Shown here piece after piece: positions 10,860 to 21,924 of a DNA stretch of 32,231 bases. Source of the stretch: Auxenochlorella pyrenoidosa. Lineage: Eukaryota; Chlorophyta; Trebouxiophyceae; Chlorellales; Chlorellaceae. Position numbers and translations under genes: made by a program. Position 1 is the first letter of the stretch; every line of letters starts with the position of its first letter. Location: NCBI GenBank assembly GCA_001430745.1, contig KQ481983.1:1787894-1820124 (forward strand). The letters run 5' to 3'. The notes beneath the pieces were generated by a model, which did not search any database, was not told the DNA's origin, and saw nothing but the letters and a program-made list of their open reading frames with translations.

Positions 10860-13800
10860 ATGAGTGGCCTGCCCCAAGCTCTAGGGCAGCGCCTCCCCGC
10901 AGACCTGGGCCAGGCACCTCTCAGCGCCGGCGCCGGTCGTGCAACCCGAGGGAGGCGTCCAGTGGTTGCCATGGCAGCCAGGGAGGAGGCTCCAGCCTCT
11001 GCGCCTTCGCCCTCCTCGGCCGCGGCCAGCCCTGCAGCAAGCCCAGGGCAGAATGGCCCTGCCAGGCAGCTGGAGCGCATTGCATCTATCCCGGTTGTCA
11101 GCAGAGCCGACGGGTCAGGTGCGTTGCTGCCGCCGCCGCCGCCGCCACCTCGGCTGCTGCCTACCGAGCCGCCACCAGACCATGCGCGTCTCTGCACTGC
11201 CTTGGCGCTGCCCCTGTGCAGACTACCTGGAGATTCGGCACCTGCGCGATATGCTGACACCGCGGGACTCGCCGTTTGTGGTGACCAACAACGCCGGCGC
11301 CGGCTTTGGTGCGTATGCCGCCGCTGCCGCTGCGTGCCACTCACCTGTGTTGGCCAGGTTGTGGGCTCTCCCATTTCAGCGCTTGTATCACAGCATCCTG
11401 CGCCCCCCGATGCAGTGGGGGACACGGACCTGGTGCGCATCAGCATCATGAGCTACGACAGCGAGGAGAGCAGCGGTGAGGCAGCGCCCGCGACGCGCCC
11501 TTGGCGCCCAAAGCGCCGGCCAACACCCGCAGCCGCGCACCCAGCCTCTGCATGCATGCATTGCAGCTGGCATATTGAGCAATACTGCTACGGCAGCCGA
11601 CCGAATGGGCGCATGCATGCTGTGTTGTTTGGTGCCAGACGACCCGCTCTCCCCCTGCCTCCCCCGCGCCTCCCGCGGCCCACCCGCCTCCCCCCCCGGC
11701 CCTCCACTTCTCTTGCCCACCCAAACCCTTAGGAAACCTGCCTGCCCCTGCCTCGCCGCCCTCTGTCCCCCGCCCGGGCCTCCCCCCAACAGGCTCGCAC
11801 CGCGACCACGGCGCGCAGGCGGGGGCGGTCCTGTACGACCCCGCCAAGAACGAGGCCATCCCGCTGCCCAACTTTGCGCTGCGCTCCGGCCCCCGCAAGA
11901 CCATCTTCCACAACCCCAAGGAGGTGACCGCGGCCATCGTCACCTGTGAGCTGCTCCGGGGGCTGGGCTGGGGGCAGCGCATGCGTTGCCGCCAGGGGGA
12001 GGGCTGCTGCCTGCTGTGATGCGGTACGGTTGCAGGGCAAGAACGCAGCAGCTCGGCGCTTCCAGGGTCCAGCAACCTGCCTGCCGCTGGCCAGGGGCGT
12101 TTCCTCTGTTGCTGCTCAGTGCCAGGCGCTTGATGGTGAGCACCGCCGCCTGCTGACGTGCCGGTCGTGCTGCCCTGCCCGCAGGCGGCGGCCTGTGCCC
12201 GGGCCTGAACGACGTGGTGCAGAACATTGTGTACACGCTGGTGGGTGCTGCTTCAGGGCTGGGCAGCTACACAGCCGCACCATGACTGGCGGCAGGGCAG
12301 CATCAACTCTGGCCACCCCAGCAGCTTGCCTCAGCCGGACCAGCGTGCGAAGCCTCTGCAGCATGCGCTCACCCAGCGGCACGCACCCGCCAGCCATGCC
12401 TGTCCCACCCCCCAGTGGCTGCCTCCCTGCTGCAGGACGACTATGGCGTGCCCGAGGACCAGATCTTTGGCATCCGGTACGGCCTGCGCGGCTTCCTGGA
12501 CCGCCACGCCAAGCCGGTGCAGCTGTGCCGCCAGACGGTAGACGGCATCCAGCTCAAGGGCGGCACCGTGCTGGTGGGTGGGCGGCGCACAGCCAGGCCG
12601 GGGGGCCTGGCAGGGGCTGGGGCCAGGCGTCTGCATTGACGGCGCTGCTGCAGCTGCGACTGGCGCTGCGGGCGCTGAGCATCCCCAGGGCAACCCCAAG
12701 CCCCCATGTTTGCAAACGACCCAGCACATGCGTAGGCTGGAATGCTTTCTTGGCAGGTCATGGCCAGGCACAGCCTGCAGGCCCTGCTTTGGCCTGAATT
12801 GCCCGCCATGGCTGACTGGCCATCGCGCGCTTGCCGCTCCGCTGCAGGGCACCTCCCGCGGCAACGCCAAGATTCCCGCCATTGTGGAGCGTTTGCGCCT
12901 GTGGGGCATCAACCAGGTGGGGGCTGCCCGGGGCCTGCCCGACCTGCCAGCCTCATGCATGGGGTTGCTGGGGGCTGACCGGCCGTTGTTGCACGTATGG
13001 GCAGCCTCGGTGGTCCGCTTTTGAATTTCGAACCCAACCACGGGCCTCACGTTGTCCAAGCGCCAAATAACGCACATTCACTCACCTCCGTGCCCTCCCT
13101 GCTCGCCCCCCGCAGCTGTACGTGATTGGCGGCAACGGCGGCAACGCGGCGGCGCACTCGATTGCCAAGGAGTGCCGGGAGCAGGGCGTCGTGTGCAACG
13201 TGGTGGGCGTGCCCAAGTCGATTGACAATGACATCCAGCTGGTGAGCCTCGCTGCGCAGCCAGCCGGGGGGTGCAAGGAAAGAACAGGCAGCCGGCAGCA
13301 CAGGCGGGCAGTGGTCGAGGGCAGGGGCTGGCACCCAGCATTGACCTCACACACCTGCCCTGCTGCGCCCCCTTCTTCCCCCCACACCAGATCGACCGCT
13401 GCTTTGGCTTTGACACGGCGGTGGAGGAGGCGCAGCGGTCGCTCATCTCGGCGCGGGTGGAGGCGCGCAGCAGCGGCGGCATCAGCGTGGTCAAGCTCAT
13501 GGGGCGGCAGTCGGGCTTCATCGCCATGAACGCCTCCATGGCCTCGGGTGGGTGCCCGGGGTGGGGGTGGGGGTGGGGGTGGGGGCGGCGGGCAGGCGCA
13601 CGCTTCTGCTTAAAGGGGCTTGCGGGGCAGGCAGGCCATGGTGGGGCCGTGCGTGCCAGAGCAGGCAGGGACTGGTGCTCGGCTGTGCCCGGCAGTGGCC
13701 CGCCCTTCCCGCCGCCTCATCGAGTGAGCCTAGCAGGAACACGCCCCACCCCAGAGGAGCGCCGGCCCGCACGGCCGTCGCGCGCCAAAAGAAGCGCGCG

Positions 13801-15426
13801 CAGCACCGATAGCCCCCACACCTCGGCCGCCGCGCCCCCCGCCCCCCCCCCCGCAGGCGTGGTGGACGCGTGCCTCATCCCCGAGATCCGGTTTGACCTG
13901 GAGAAGCTGTGCGACTTTGTGGCCAGCATCATGGCGCGCAAGGACTACTGCGTGGTGTGCGTGGCGGAAGGTGGGCGGTGCCGCGCACCCGGCTAACGCT
14001 GGCCGCGGGGCAGGCGGCGCCAGTGGTCCATGTGCGGCTGCAGCCAAACACGGACCACGGGGTCCTTCTGGGAGGCTGGCCGATCCTGCCATGCGTGTCA
14101 CCAGCGGTGGCACCTCGCTGTGCGGCAGGCACCCCCACCGCTGTGGTCTGGGCACTGGCGGCTTGCCCCTCCTGCCTCTGGATGTTGCCTCACACTCTTG
14201 ACCCCGCCTGCTGTGGCCCCCCCCTGTCGCAGGCGCGGGGCAGGACATCATGGACAGCAGCGGGCCCAAGGGCACAGACGCCAGCGGCAACCCCATTCTG
14301 CAGGTGCTGCTCCCTTGCAGGCAAAGCACCCGCGGGCCAGGCCAGGCACAGCGCTGACGCAACAGGCGCCATGGCCCGCAGCGTGCTGCAAGCACGGCCC
14401 AGCTTGCCTCCAACCGTGCCCCGCCCCCGCCTGCCCCGTGCTATTTCTGTCGCTGCCCCGCAGGACATTGGCGTGTTCCTGCGCGACGTGTTCAAGAGGC
14501 GGTTCAAGGGCGTGGACGTCAAGTACATCGGTGAGCCGCCCGTTCCGCCTGCCGCAGCCTGTGCACCCGAGACTGCACGTGTGGCCCAACTCGCGCTGTG
14601 CCAGCTGCACCCACGCTGGCGTGCCCTGCTGCACCCGACCAATCCTGCTCTGTGCAAACCGCGCCGCCCCCCCCCCCCCCACCCCACCACCACCCCCACC
14701 CCACCCCACCCACCCCACCCACCCCACCCCACCCCCCACCCCCTCCCCAGACCCCTCGTACATGATCCGCTCCATCCCCACCATCACCACTGACCGCATC
14801 TACTGCAAGGTGCTGGGCCAGGGCGCGGTGCACGGCGCCTTTGCCGGCTACACCGACTTCACCGTGGGTCTGGTCAACACGTGAGCAGGCGCAGGGCGGG
14901 CGGTGCCGGGCGGGCGGCCAGGCTGGGCGGGTAGCTGGCAAGCTGGAGAGGCTGCGGCATCCCTGCGCTCCAGCCCGGCTGGCTCGGCTCTGCGCACGCT
15001 TGCGCTCTCGATGCTGACAAACGCCGCCTGCATCGCTGCCCCTCCCGCCGCTGCAGGCACTACGTGTTCCTGCCCACCACCACCATCATCCAGTTCCCCC
15101 GCACAGTGGACCCCCGCGGCCGGCAGGTGGGCCCCTCCTGCTGCATGCTGGCCACAGGCCTCGGCATGCAGGCAGCAGCACCCGCCAGCTCCTGCTGTCT
15201 TGCAGCCCTGCTCTTGCATGCAGGGAATGGAGGTCCTCAATGCATGGCAACTGACAGGGCGGGACAGCTTTGTCTGTACACATTTTTGTACGCCAACCCT
15301 GCAAAACCATGCACCCTTGCTTGCCCGCCTCCCAACCCCCCCCATCCCCCCCCCACCCCACCCCACCCCAACCCCCTGCAGTGGAACCGGCTGAAGACCG
15401 CCATCAACCAGCCCGACCTTTTGTGA
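10860..15426 (+). CDS. PFK: ATP-dependent 6-phosphofructokinase, plastid-targeted
   Basis: Plant-type PFK of 533 aa that phosphorylates fructose 6-phosphate to fructose 1,6-bisphosphate. The start at 10860 gives a transit-like leader with an expected cleavage around RRPVVAMAA. Domain motifs: [43 protein letters not shown] (278-287), PKSIDNDI (307-314; catalytic D311), [49 protein letters not shown]. Exons: 10860-11118, 11222-11308, 11416-11475, 11793-11945, 12185-12240, 12436-12573, 12848-12916, 13116-13241, 13391-13547, 13857-13970, 14233-14303, 14464-14530, 14751-14880, 15057-15126, 15382-15426. All phases join. Odd: the GGDG Mg-binding Asp (E. coli D103) is Asn281. G282, the ATP-type residue, is kept. 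An alternative start at 10971 would remove the leader. Confidence 0.94.
14669..14748 (+). repeat. CCCCA-rich low-complexity tract in PFK intron 12
   Basis: A long C-run followed by CCACCC/CCCCA units fills the pyrimidine tract before the exon 13 acceptor. It is strand-asymmetric and could form an i-motif/G-quadruplex pair. No coding content. Confidence 0.8.
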
Positions 15427-15853
15427 CGCATTGCATGCACAGAAGAGTGCCAGCCTGGGGGCAGGCTGCACCTCGCTGTTCCTTGCTTCGCATGACATAC
15501 ATATCGTTGCTCTTGTGCCTGCATTTTGCTGCTCGTCAGGCTTGTCCTCTCCCTCTTGCTCCGGTCCTCCTGCTCCCTTGGCCTCTGCCTGTTTGTTTCT
15601 GCCTGCAAGTCTCGTAGACTGCCTCAGGCATGTGATATGCAAAAGTTGTGCCAGAGCAAAAGCTGGCAATGTACGCTTCCCTGCCCCCAAGCTTTTGTCC
15701 GGAACAGCACAATCTCTGTGGTGAAGGTTGGATTGCAGGCACAGATGGCCTGTGCTACATCTGTTCAGTCCGTAAACCCAACAAAACAAGTCAGTCGCAA
15801 CTGGATAGAGTAGGGTAGCTGACAACAAATACATACGCGGCCTTCACAGCACA
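15427..15853. other. Intergenic region between two convergent genes
   Basis: Holds the 3' UTRs of PFK (plus) and the next gene (minus). I found no TGTAA on either strand, so the cleavage sites cannot be placed. It is T-rich on the plus strand around 15480-15620. No gene is seen. Confidence 0.6.
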
Positions 15854-18800
15854 TCACTGTCGGTGTGCTCGCCGCCCTGGTCCGCCAGCGGCTGCTGCCT
15901 GCTGCTGGAGCGGCAGATCCAGGGCCGCAACGTCAGGCAGGCTGCGGGTGCGCGCGTGGTGCGCTGCCGGCCGTGGCAGGCCACCCCGGCTGCCTGCCAC
16001 GCCATGGCCGCCAGCTGTGGGCTGCATGCCACGCTGCTGCTGCTGGCCTGGCAGCGGTGGCGGCGGCATGCCGCGCTGCTGCTCTCGCGACAGGTGTGGG
16101 TTGGCATCTCGAAGCGCAGCCATGGCAGCGTCCACGGCATGCAGGCTCGCCTGGATGCGGTCTGCACCCGGCCCTGCCAGGCTGCTGCGCAGCGACTCGA
16201 GGCTGCGCTTGGTCGGCAGTCCTGCCTGTGGCTGCTGTCCGGTGGGCGGCAGGCCCGAGCCGCGCAGCGCCGCCTTGCCCGCAACGTTCTCGTCGCTGCC
16301 ACGCTGGCTGGCGCCGCCCAGCTCGCTGACTGCCACACTGCTGCGCCGTGGCTGCTGCTGCGACAAGGCGGTGGAGGCCTGGGCATGCATGCCCATGGGC
16401 TGGAAGCCGCTGCGCAGCGCGGCCTGGCGGCGCTGCGGCGGCGGCTCTGTGGGGCCCTGGGCGCCCGCCAGAGCCGGCGGTGCTGCCTGCTGCTGCCGTG
16501 ACTGGTCTGCTGGTTCCGCGGCAGAGCATCGGCCGTCAAAGCTGCTGCGGTTGCTGGGCGGGAGCTGGCGCTGGGGGCCGCGGATGCTCTCTGCCGAGTG
16601 AGTTGTGGGCAGGCGGGGCTGGGCAAGAGGAGGCGCCGCTTCGGCGGCATCCTGCTGCGCCTCGCCGGGCCGCTCCCGCCGGTTCAGGTGCGCTGCAGCG
16701 CAGAGGGCGGGCAGATCCCCAGTCTGCAGTGCATCCGGCTGGACCCTTGGAGATTTAAGGAAATGCTGAAAGCACCGGCGCAAGGGCCCTAAGACGGTGC
16801 ACATGGTGCGTGCATGGCTGGCCGGTGGTGGCGCACGCTCAGCCCACCTGCCATGGGCCCATAAAACTCCTTGTCCTCGGTGGTGCCAAACACCGCCTTG
16901 ATGTGGGAGGGGGGCGAGGGCTCGCCGCTGTCCAGCAGGGGGTTGTACCCCTTCTTGTGTGCCAGCATGGCCGCCAGCGAGGGGCTGCGGGGTAGGGCGG
17001 GGCAGGGCAGGGCAGCGGGAGGTGCGCTGGGGGGGACACCGAGCAACAGGGCAGCATGCTCAGCTGCAAACAGTGCCAATTTGGAGTTGATTTACAAGGC
17101 ATGCGACGGGCATGGCGAGCTGAGCTGACCATTTCGCATCAGCTTGAATGTCCAATACCCATGATTGCCCTTCAACACTGCAGCTCACAGCTTCCCTGTC
17201 CCTGCCCACCTGACCCAGGTGCCTGCCCCAGGGAACTTGGCACCCGTGTAAAAGTCGTAGCCGGGGGGCTCCCCGCCGGCGCGCTGCCCCTGCCCGCCAC
17301 CCCCGCCGCAGCTCTGGCGCAGCCACTCGGCGTGCAGCTCGGAGAGGAAGGCCTGGGCGTTGGCGTTGCTGCGCAGCGGGTTGATGCTGTTGTCCAGCTG
17401 CGCCACCGCCTGCTCCCAGCCGGGCGGCAGCAGCTGCTGGACCACTTCGACCGGGGACTGGGGCCGGCTGCCGCCAGCGGTGCCCCGCAGGTGCTGGTCG
17501 GGCGAGGCCATGCTGGCGCCGATGCGCACCAGGCTGTCCAGCTGCAGGGCCAGAGGGGGGTGCGAGGTGGCAGGGACGTCGAGCAAGTGGCTCAGGGGGC
17601 AGGTGGCCGCTGCCACGCTGCAGAGCAGCTGAGCACAGCTGACGGGCCGACATAGGCCCGGTATGTATGCTTGCGCCACCAGCAATGCCTCCTGCTCAAC
17701 TCACCTGCGAGGCATCCAGGTCGGGCAGTACCAGTCGCGACAGCTGGCGTGCGTGCTGGCGGATCTTGACACCCCGCTGCTGCGGCTCTAACTGCTGCTG
17801 CTGCTGCTGCTGCCCAGCACCACGTGCTGCAGAGGCTGCCTGCTCAGGCACTCGCTGCTGCTGCAGGCTGCCACGGCTGCCCCGCAGGCTGTTGTGCGAC
17901 CGCCGCTGCTCCTGAGGGGGCCCCTGCCCTGCCCCCGCCACCACCGCGTCCTCGACCCTCTCCGAGCGCGCAGAGCGGCTGGACAGCGCAGCAGAGCTCA
18001 TGCTGCGCCACTCGACGCCGCTGCCATGCGAGTCGCGCAGGCGGCGCTCCACAGGCGGCTCAGGGCGCGCCACCTCCCCCTCGTCCACTCCCCCAGGGCC
18101 AGCAGCCTCCAGCTCGTTGGTGTAGACTGTGAAGCCAGACAGCTGGTCGGCGTCCAGCGAGGCGCGCCCGGCACGCTCTGCCTGCTCTTCTCCCTGCGGT
18201 GGCGCCCTGCCGCCGCGTTCCCGGCTGCTCTGCCGCGAAGAGGGGCGGCTGCCTCGCCGCCGCTGTCGCGCGTGGCGCTCCGCCTCGGCCGCCTCCTCCT
18301 CCGCCGGCTGCTGCTGCAGCGCCGCCAGCCGCGCCTGCTCAAGGGATGCCCTGTACCGCCGCCCCTGCTCCTCCTCCCGCTGCAGCTGCTGCAGGCGCTC
18401 CAGCTCCAGCTCCTCCCGCAGGTGCCGCCGCTCCCGCGCCTCTGCCTCCTCCCTGCGCCGCTGCCGCTCGTGCGACGCCCGCTGCTGGTTGTGCTCATGC
18501 AGCGGCGGCAGCGCAGCGACCGACTGGCGTGGCAGCCGGCTGATGCTGGCAGCCACGGCGGCCAGCTGCTGCTTGGAAAAGATGCTCTGCCGCGTGGGTG
18601 GGCCGGCATCGCTGGAAGGCTCTGCAGGATGGTATCAAAGTCGGCAGTGTTGTGTGCAAACAGCAGGCATGAGGAGCGAGCAGCACACACCACGACCATG
18701 GCAGGCCCAGTGTCGAGAGTCGGGAGGCGAGGAGGGCGGGGCATGAGTCCCACCTGGCAGGGCCGCGACCGGCTGCTTCAGAGGCGTGAGTTCGGCGTCC

Positions 18801-19723
18801 AGCCCCAGTCTGTCCAGGCAGTGCTGCAGCAGCTCCCCCAGCTGCAGGTTCTCCTGCTCGGCATCGCGCGTGGCCTGCTGGGCGTGCATAAGCGCCTCGC
18901 CCCTGCGGTGCAGTGCGAAACACAGGTTGGTGCACGCCGGCAGCGGCGAGGGCAGCACAGGCTCTGCACCACTTCGCCTCGCACGCAGCATGCATGCATG
19001 GCAGGCATGATTATGGAGATGTGATGCTTTCCATCCTGCAAAGCACTGACCGGGCCGTGGCAATGGCTTCAGCCCTGGCTCGTGCAAACTCTGCCTGTCG
19101 GTGGGCAGCCTCTGCCGCCTTGAGCTGTGCTGCCAGGTGCTGCTGCTCCTGCACAGACAAAACGAGCGCATGGGGGGTGCCTGTTGGGTGTGCCGTCAAG
19201 CAACGCCAGCCCGTCGAGAACAAGAAGCACCTAACCATGTTCATCAGCCTGTCAATATCAAGAGGCTGCTGCGCCCAGACGCACCGCCTCTGCAGCGTGG
19301 CGTGCGCCATCAATGGCGGCGAGCTTGCGCAGCAGGTCGCGGCACTGCCCCAGCTCGGTCGAGGGCAGGTTGACATTGTACAGGCGGCGGTTGAGCAGCG
19401 CGGCATCCTGGCTGGCGCTGGCGCTGCGGCCGGCTGCAGCAGCGGCGGCCGGGCCCAGCGACGCAAACCGTTCCTCCAGCTCCTCTGCCACCAGGTCCAG
19501 CACGCGCGCCCGGGCGCTAAACTGCACGCGGAATGGCCAAGCGTGCATAAAGGGCCAGAACTGCCTTTGCAGGCTACCAGCAGCCAGCAACAGCCCTGCC
19601 GACGACAGCTGCTGGCAGGCAGGGGCAGGCAGGTGCGCGTGAACTCACCGTGTGGGCCCCATAGTGTGCGTGTGCAGCCCAGTCGGGCCCAGGGCCTCCA
19701 CTAAAACAGGAAAATAGGCCCAT
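15854..19723 (-). CDS. Coiled-coil protein with an N-myristoylation-type start, unknown function
   Basis: A 927-aa protein I do not recognise. It starts MGLFSCFSG, which has G2 for N-myristoylation, S5 and a likely palmitoylated C6, so it may sit on a membrane. Then come helical stretches (VLDLVAEELEERF; EQQHLAAQLKAAEAAHRQAE; RDAEQENLQLGELLQHC) and a long charged coiled coil around residues 235-300 (REELELERLQQLQREEEQ). The C-terminal half is Ser/Gln/Pro-rich and probably disordered, with two short ordered-looking parts, GYDFYTGAKFPGAGTW and HKKGYNPLLDSG. Exons 5'-3': 19723-19649, 19521-19285, 19148-19051, 18902-18754, 18621-17705, 17541-17210, 16984-16848, 16692-15854; all join in phase to the stop. 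A longer start 12 codons upstream (MKSPWD) is possible but would hide the acylation motif. The last acceptor (16693) was chosen by phase. Confidence 0.75.
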
Positions 19724-19914
19724 CTGTCTCAGCGCGGAAGCATCCCAGGGGCTCTTCACATGCCGAGTGAGCGCTGCGGGATGTTGAGATCACGGAGTAG
19801 GGCTTGCAGCATGAAACCAGTGCCGCCTGGAACGCACAGCATGGCCAGCAGGAAGGCTGCTCACTCCAGGCACACTCCAAGCCGCTGAGTGCTCCAATTA
19901 CCAGTTTGTGAGTC
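19724..19914. promoter_or_regulatory. 191-bp divergent promoter
   Basis: The start codons of the minus-strand coiled-coil gene (19723) and the plus-strand phosphatase-like gene (19915) are only 191 bp apart and point away from each other. Both promoters and 5' UTRs must fit here or overlap the other gene. No TATA box was recognised. Confidence 0.55.
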
Positions 19915-21667
19915 ATGGCGGTGATCAACACTCACCGTGCGCAGCCCAGGGCTCTCTCGCGGTGCACGAGCACCCCACCATTTGCCTCTCAAGCACCCCA
20001 ATCCGAGCGCCATCAACAGCATGTGCAGCCCCAACGGCAGCAACAGCAGCAGTGCATACAGGCGGCCCTGAGCCGGCGGCAGCTGTTCGCAGCGGCAGCA
20101 GTGTCAGTCGGTGCCGCTGGGAGCCAGCCGAGTCCTGCTGCAGGTGAGCATGGGTCTGTGACAACTTCTCGTGATGAAGCGCATGCCTAGGAAAGGAAGA
20201 GTGGGAGGGTTATAGAGGCGGGCAGGTAATCAGCCAAACAGGAGGGCAATCAAGTGCACGCGTAGCTCCAGCTGCCATCGCCAGAGGACGAGTGCCGAAC
20301 CTACTGACCCCCTCCTGCCCTCCTCCCCCACACAGCATCCGGCCTGCTGCAACTGCCGCTATCCACGGGCGAGCTGCACAACACCTATTACCTCGTGCGT
20401 GCGGGGCAGAGCGAGGCCGAGGCAGCAGGGTTCGTGCTGACAAATCCTGTTTCCAAGACCTCGACCACGGCAGGCCTCAGCAAAGAGGGCAAGCGGCAGG
20501 TGGGCGGCAGGGAGGGCGGGTGGCCTTTTTTTGGCCTGGCGCCATGCTCTCCGGCTGCCACGCCGGTCTGCGAAACAAGCATGCCATGCAATGCAGCAAG
20601 CGCCGGCCAGCCACAGCTGCGCGTCCCTGGGTGTGCTGGCCTGCAGGTGTTTGCCTCCACGTATCGCCAGCTGCGGGAGTTGGGGCTGGATTCGGCGGCC
20701 TGGTTCTGGCCGTCCATCACACAGAACGCGTACCAGACAGCAGAGATCCTGGTGAGGCCTCTGTCAGAGCAGTGGTCGGCACACGCGCAGCCGGCAATGC
20801 CTGGCTGCCTGGCTGCCGCCTACACCCAGGCAGACGCTCACCGTGCACAGGCAGCGCAGGGAGGAACCAGTTTTGAGCCTCTGCGCCCTTGTGGTCCTCT
20901 GTGGCGCTGGTTGCTCCGTCTCTCTCGAGGTACTGCAGCAGGGCGACCAGCCAAGCGCCCCTGCTCCCGACCCCACGGCAGGGCTCGCTGTTTGGCGTTG
21001 GTCGCAGCCGCATCGTCCCAGAGTTCAGCTTTCTGGATGCCCGGGGGGTGGGGGAGCTGGAGCGGCTGCCGCTGAGCGAAGCAGCGGCCGCGCTGGCGGC
21101 GGGCGACGCGCTGGCGCCCACCTGGCGCCCCGCCCCCAACGTCGACGGCACGGTGCATGAAAGCGCGGCAGACGTGCTGGTACGCGGGCGGCAGCTGCTC
21201 AGCCTGCTGGAGACGCAATACCTGGGGGAGGCGGTGGTGAGTGGGGCTGGGTGGGTGGCGCTCCGGGGGAAGGGCGCTGGCAGAGGCCACAGGGTGGCAA
21301 ATACCACAAGGGTGGCAACAGGGCGCTGGCAGAGGCCACAGAGGTGGCAACAGGGCGCTGGCAGAGGCCACAGGGGTAGCACAGGTCGCCGGGCCTGCCG
21401 GTAGACGGCGCCGCTTGCCCGCCTCAATAGGCTCATTACCCCTCCTGCCGGCTGCGTTCCGCCATCCTGCCCCCCCTGCAGGTCATCGTGTCCCCCGACT
21501 CAGACAACCTGTCGATCCTGCAGGCGGGGGTGCTGGGCGTGGACCTGCGCTCGCACCGCGCCTACGCCTTCCAGCCGGGCGAGGCGCGGCGGCTGCAGCT
21601 GAGCTCGGAGGAGCGGCCACCGCCGCCCACGTCGTTTGCTTGCCCGCGCCCGCCGCAGTGTGTTTGA
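19915..21667 (+). CDS. Histidine-phosphatase-fold protein lacking catalytic His, lumen-type leader
   Basis: 312 aa. The leader is basic and Gln/Ser-rich, followed by SRRQLFAAAAVSVGAAG (twin Arg at 54-55 plus a hydrophobic stretch), like a bipartite chloroplast/thylakoid-lumen Tat signal. The body resembles the phosphoglycerate-mutase-like family: NTYYLVRAGQSEAE (92-105), TNPVSKTSTTAGLSKEGKRQ, SITQNAYQTAEIL, EFSFLDARGVGELE, VIVSPDSDNLSILQ, GVDLRSHRAYAFQPGEARRL. The family's RHG signature is R98-A99-G100 here, and the second catalytic His (VSHG) is replaced in VSPDS. It is therefore probably not an active phosphatase; a binding or scaffold role is inference. Exons: 19915-20143, 20336-20499, 20647-20751, 20982-21236, 21482-21667; all in phase. 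The stop is the TGA at 21665. Confidence 0.88.
21271..21376 (+). repeat. Tandem minisatellite in an intron
   Basis: Three copies of a unit starting AGGGCGCTGGCAGAGGCCAC, at 21271, 21320 and 21352. The second spacing is 32 bp and the first is 49 bp because it carries 17 extra bp. It lies in intron 4 of the phosphatase-like gene. Confidence 0.85.
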
Positions 21668-21924
21668 CACGTCGGGTGCATGCGCGCACGGCTCAACTTG
21701 TTTACTCGGCAATCAGAGGCGTGGTCACACCAAGAGCACACATTCATGCAAAGGCTCTATCTGCAGAGTGGCAGGCATCATTTGACCGGCTGCCTACGAC
21801 AGCGACAGTCCTAGTGATGTGCAGGGGCGGGGCCGGCCCTGTCTGCCATGCTGGCACTGGGCAGGTTTCCTAGCTTTCTGGGGCACTTGCGCCCAACTGA
21901 GCCCGACCCACCCACCACCCTGGG
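21668..21924. other. Intergenic region between tandem genes
   Basis: 257 bp after the phosphatase-like stop and before the proposed start of the next gene. No TGTAA and no exon seen. Confidence 0.5.

Noticed and set aside
10548..11732. 394-codon open frame on the plus strand
   Set aside because: It contains PFK exon 1 but runs through introns; conserved PFK exons 2 and 3 follow only after splicing.
19937..19985. Possible upstream exon of the minus-strand coiled-coil gene
   Set aside because: It would overlap the first exon of the divergent gene, and the ATG at 19723 gives a complete in-phase start without it.
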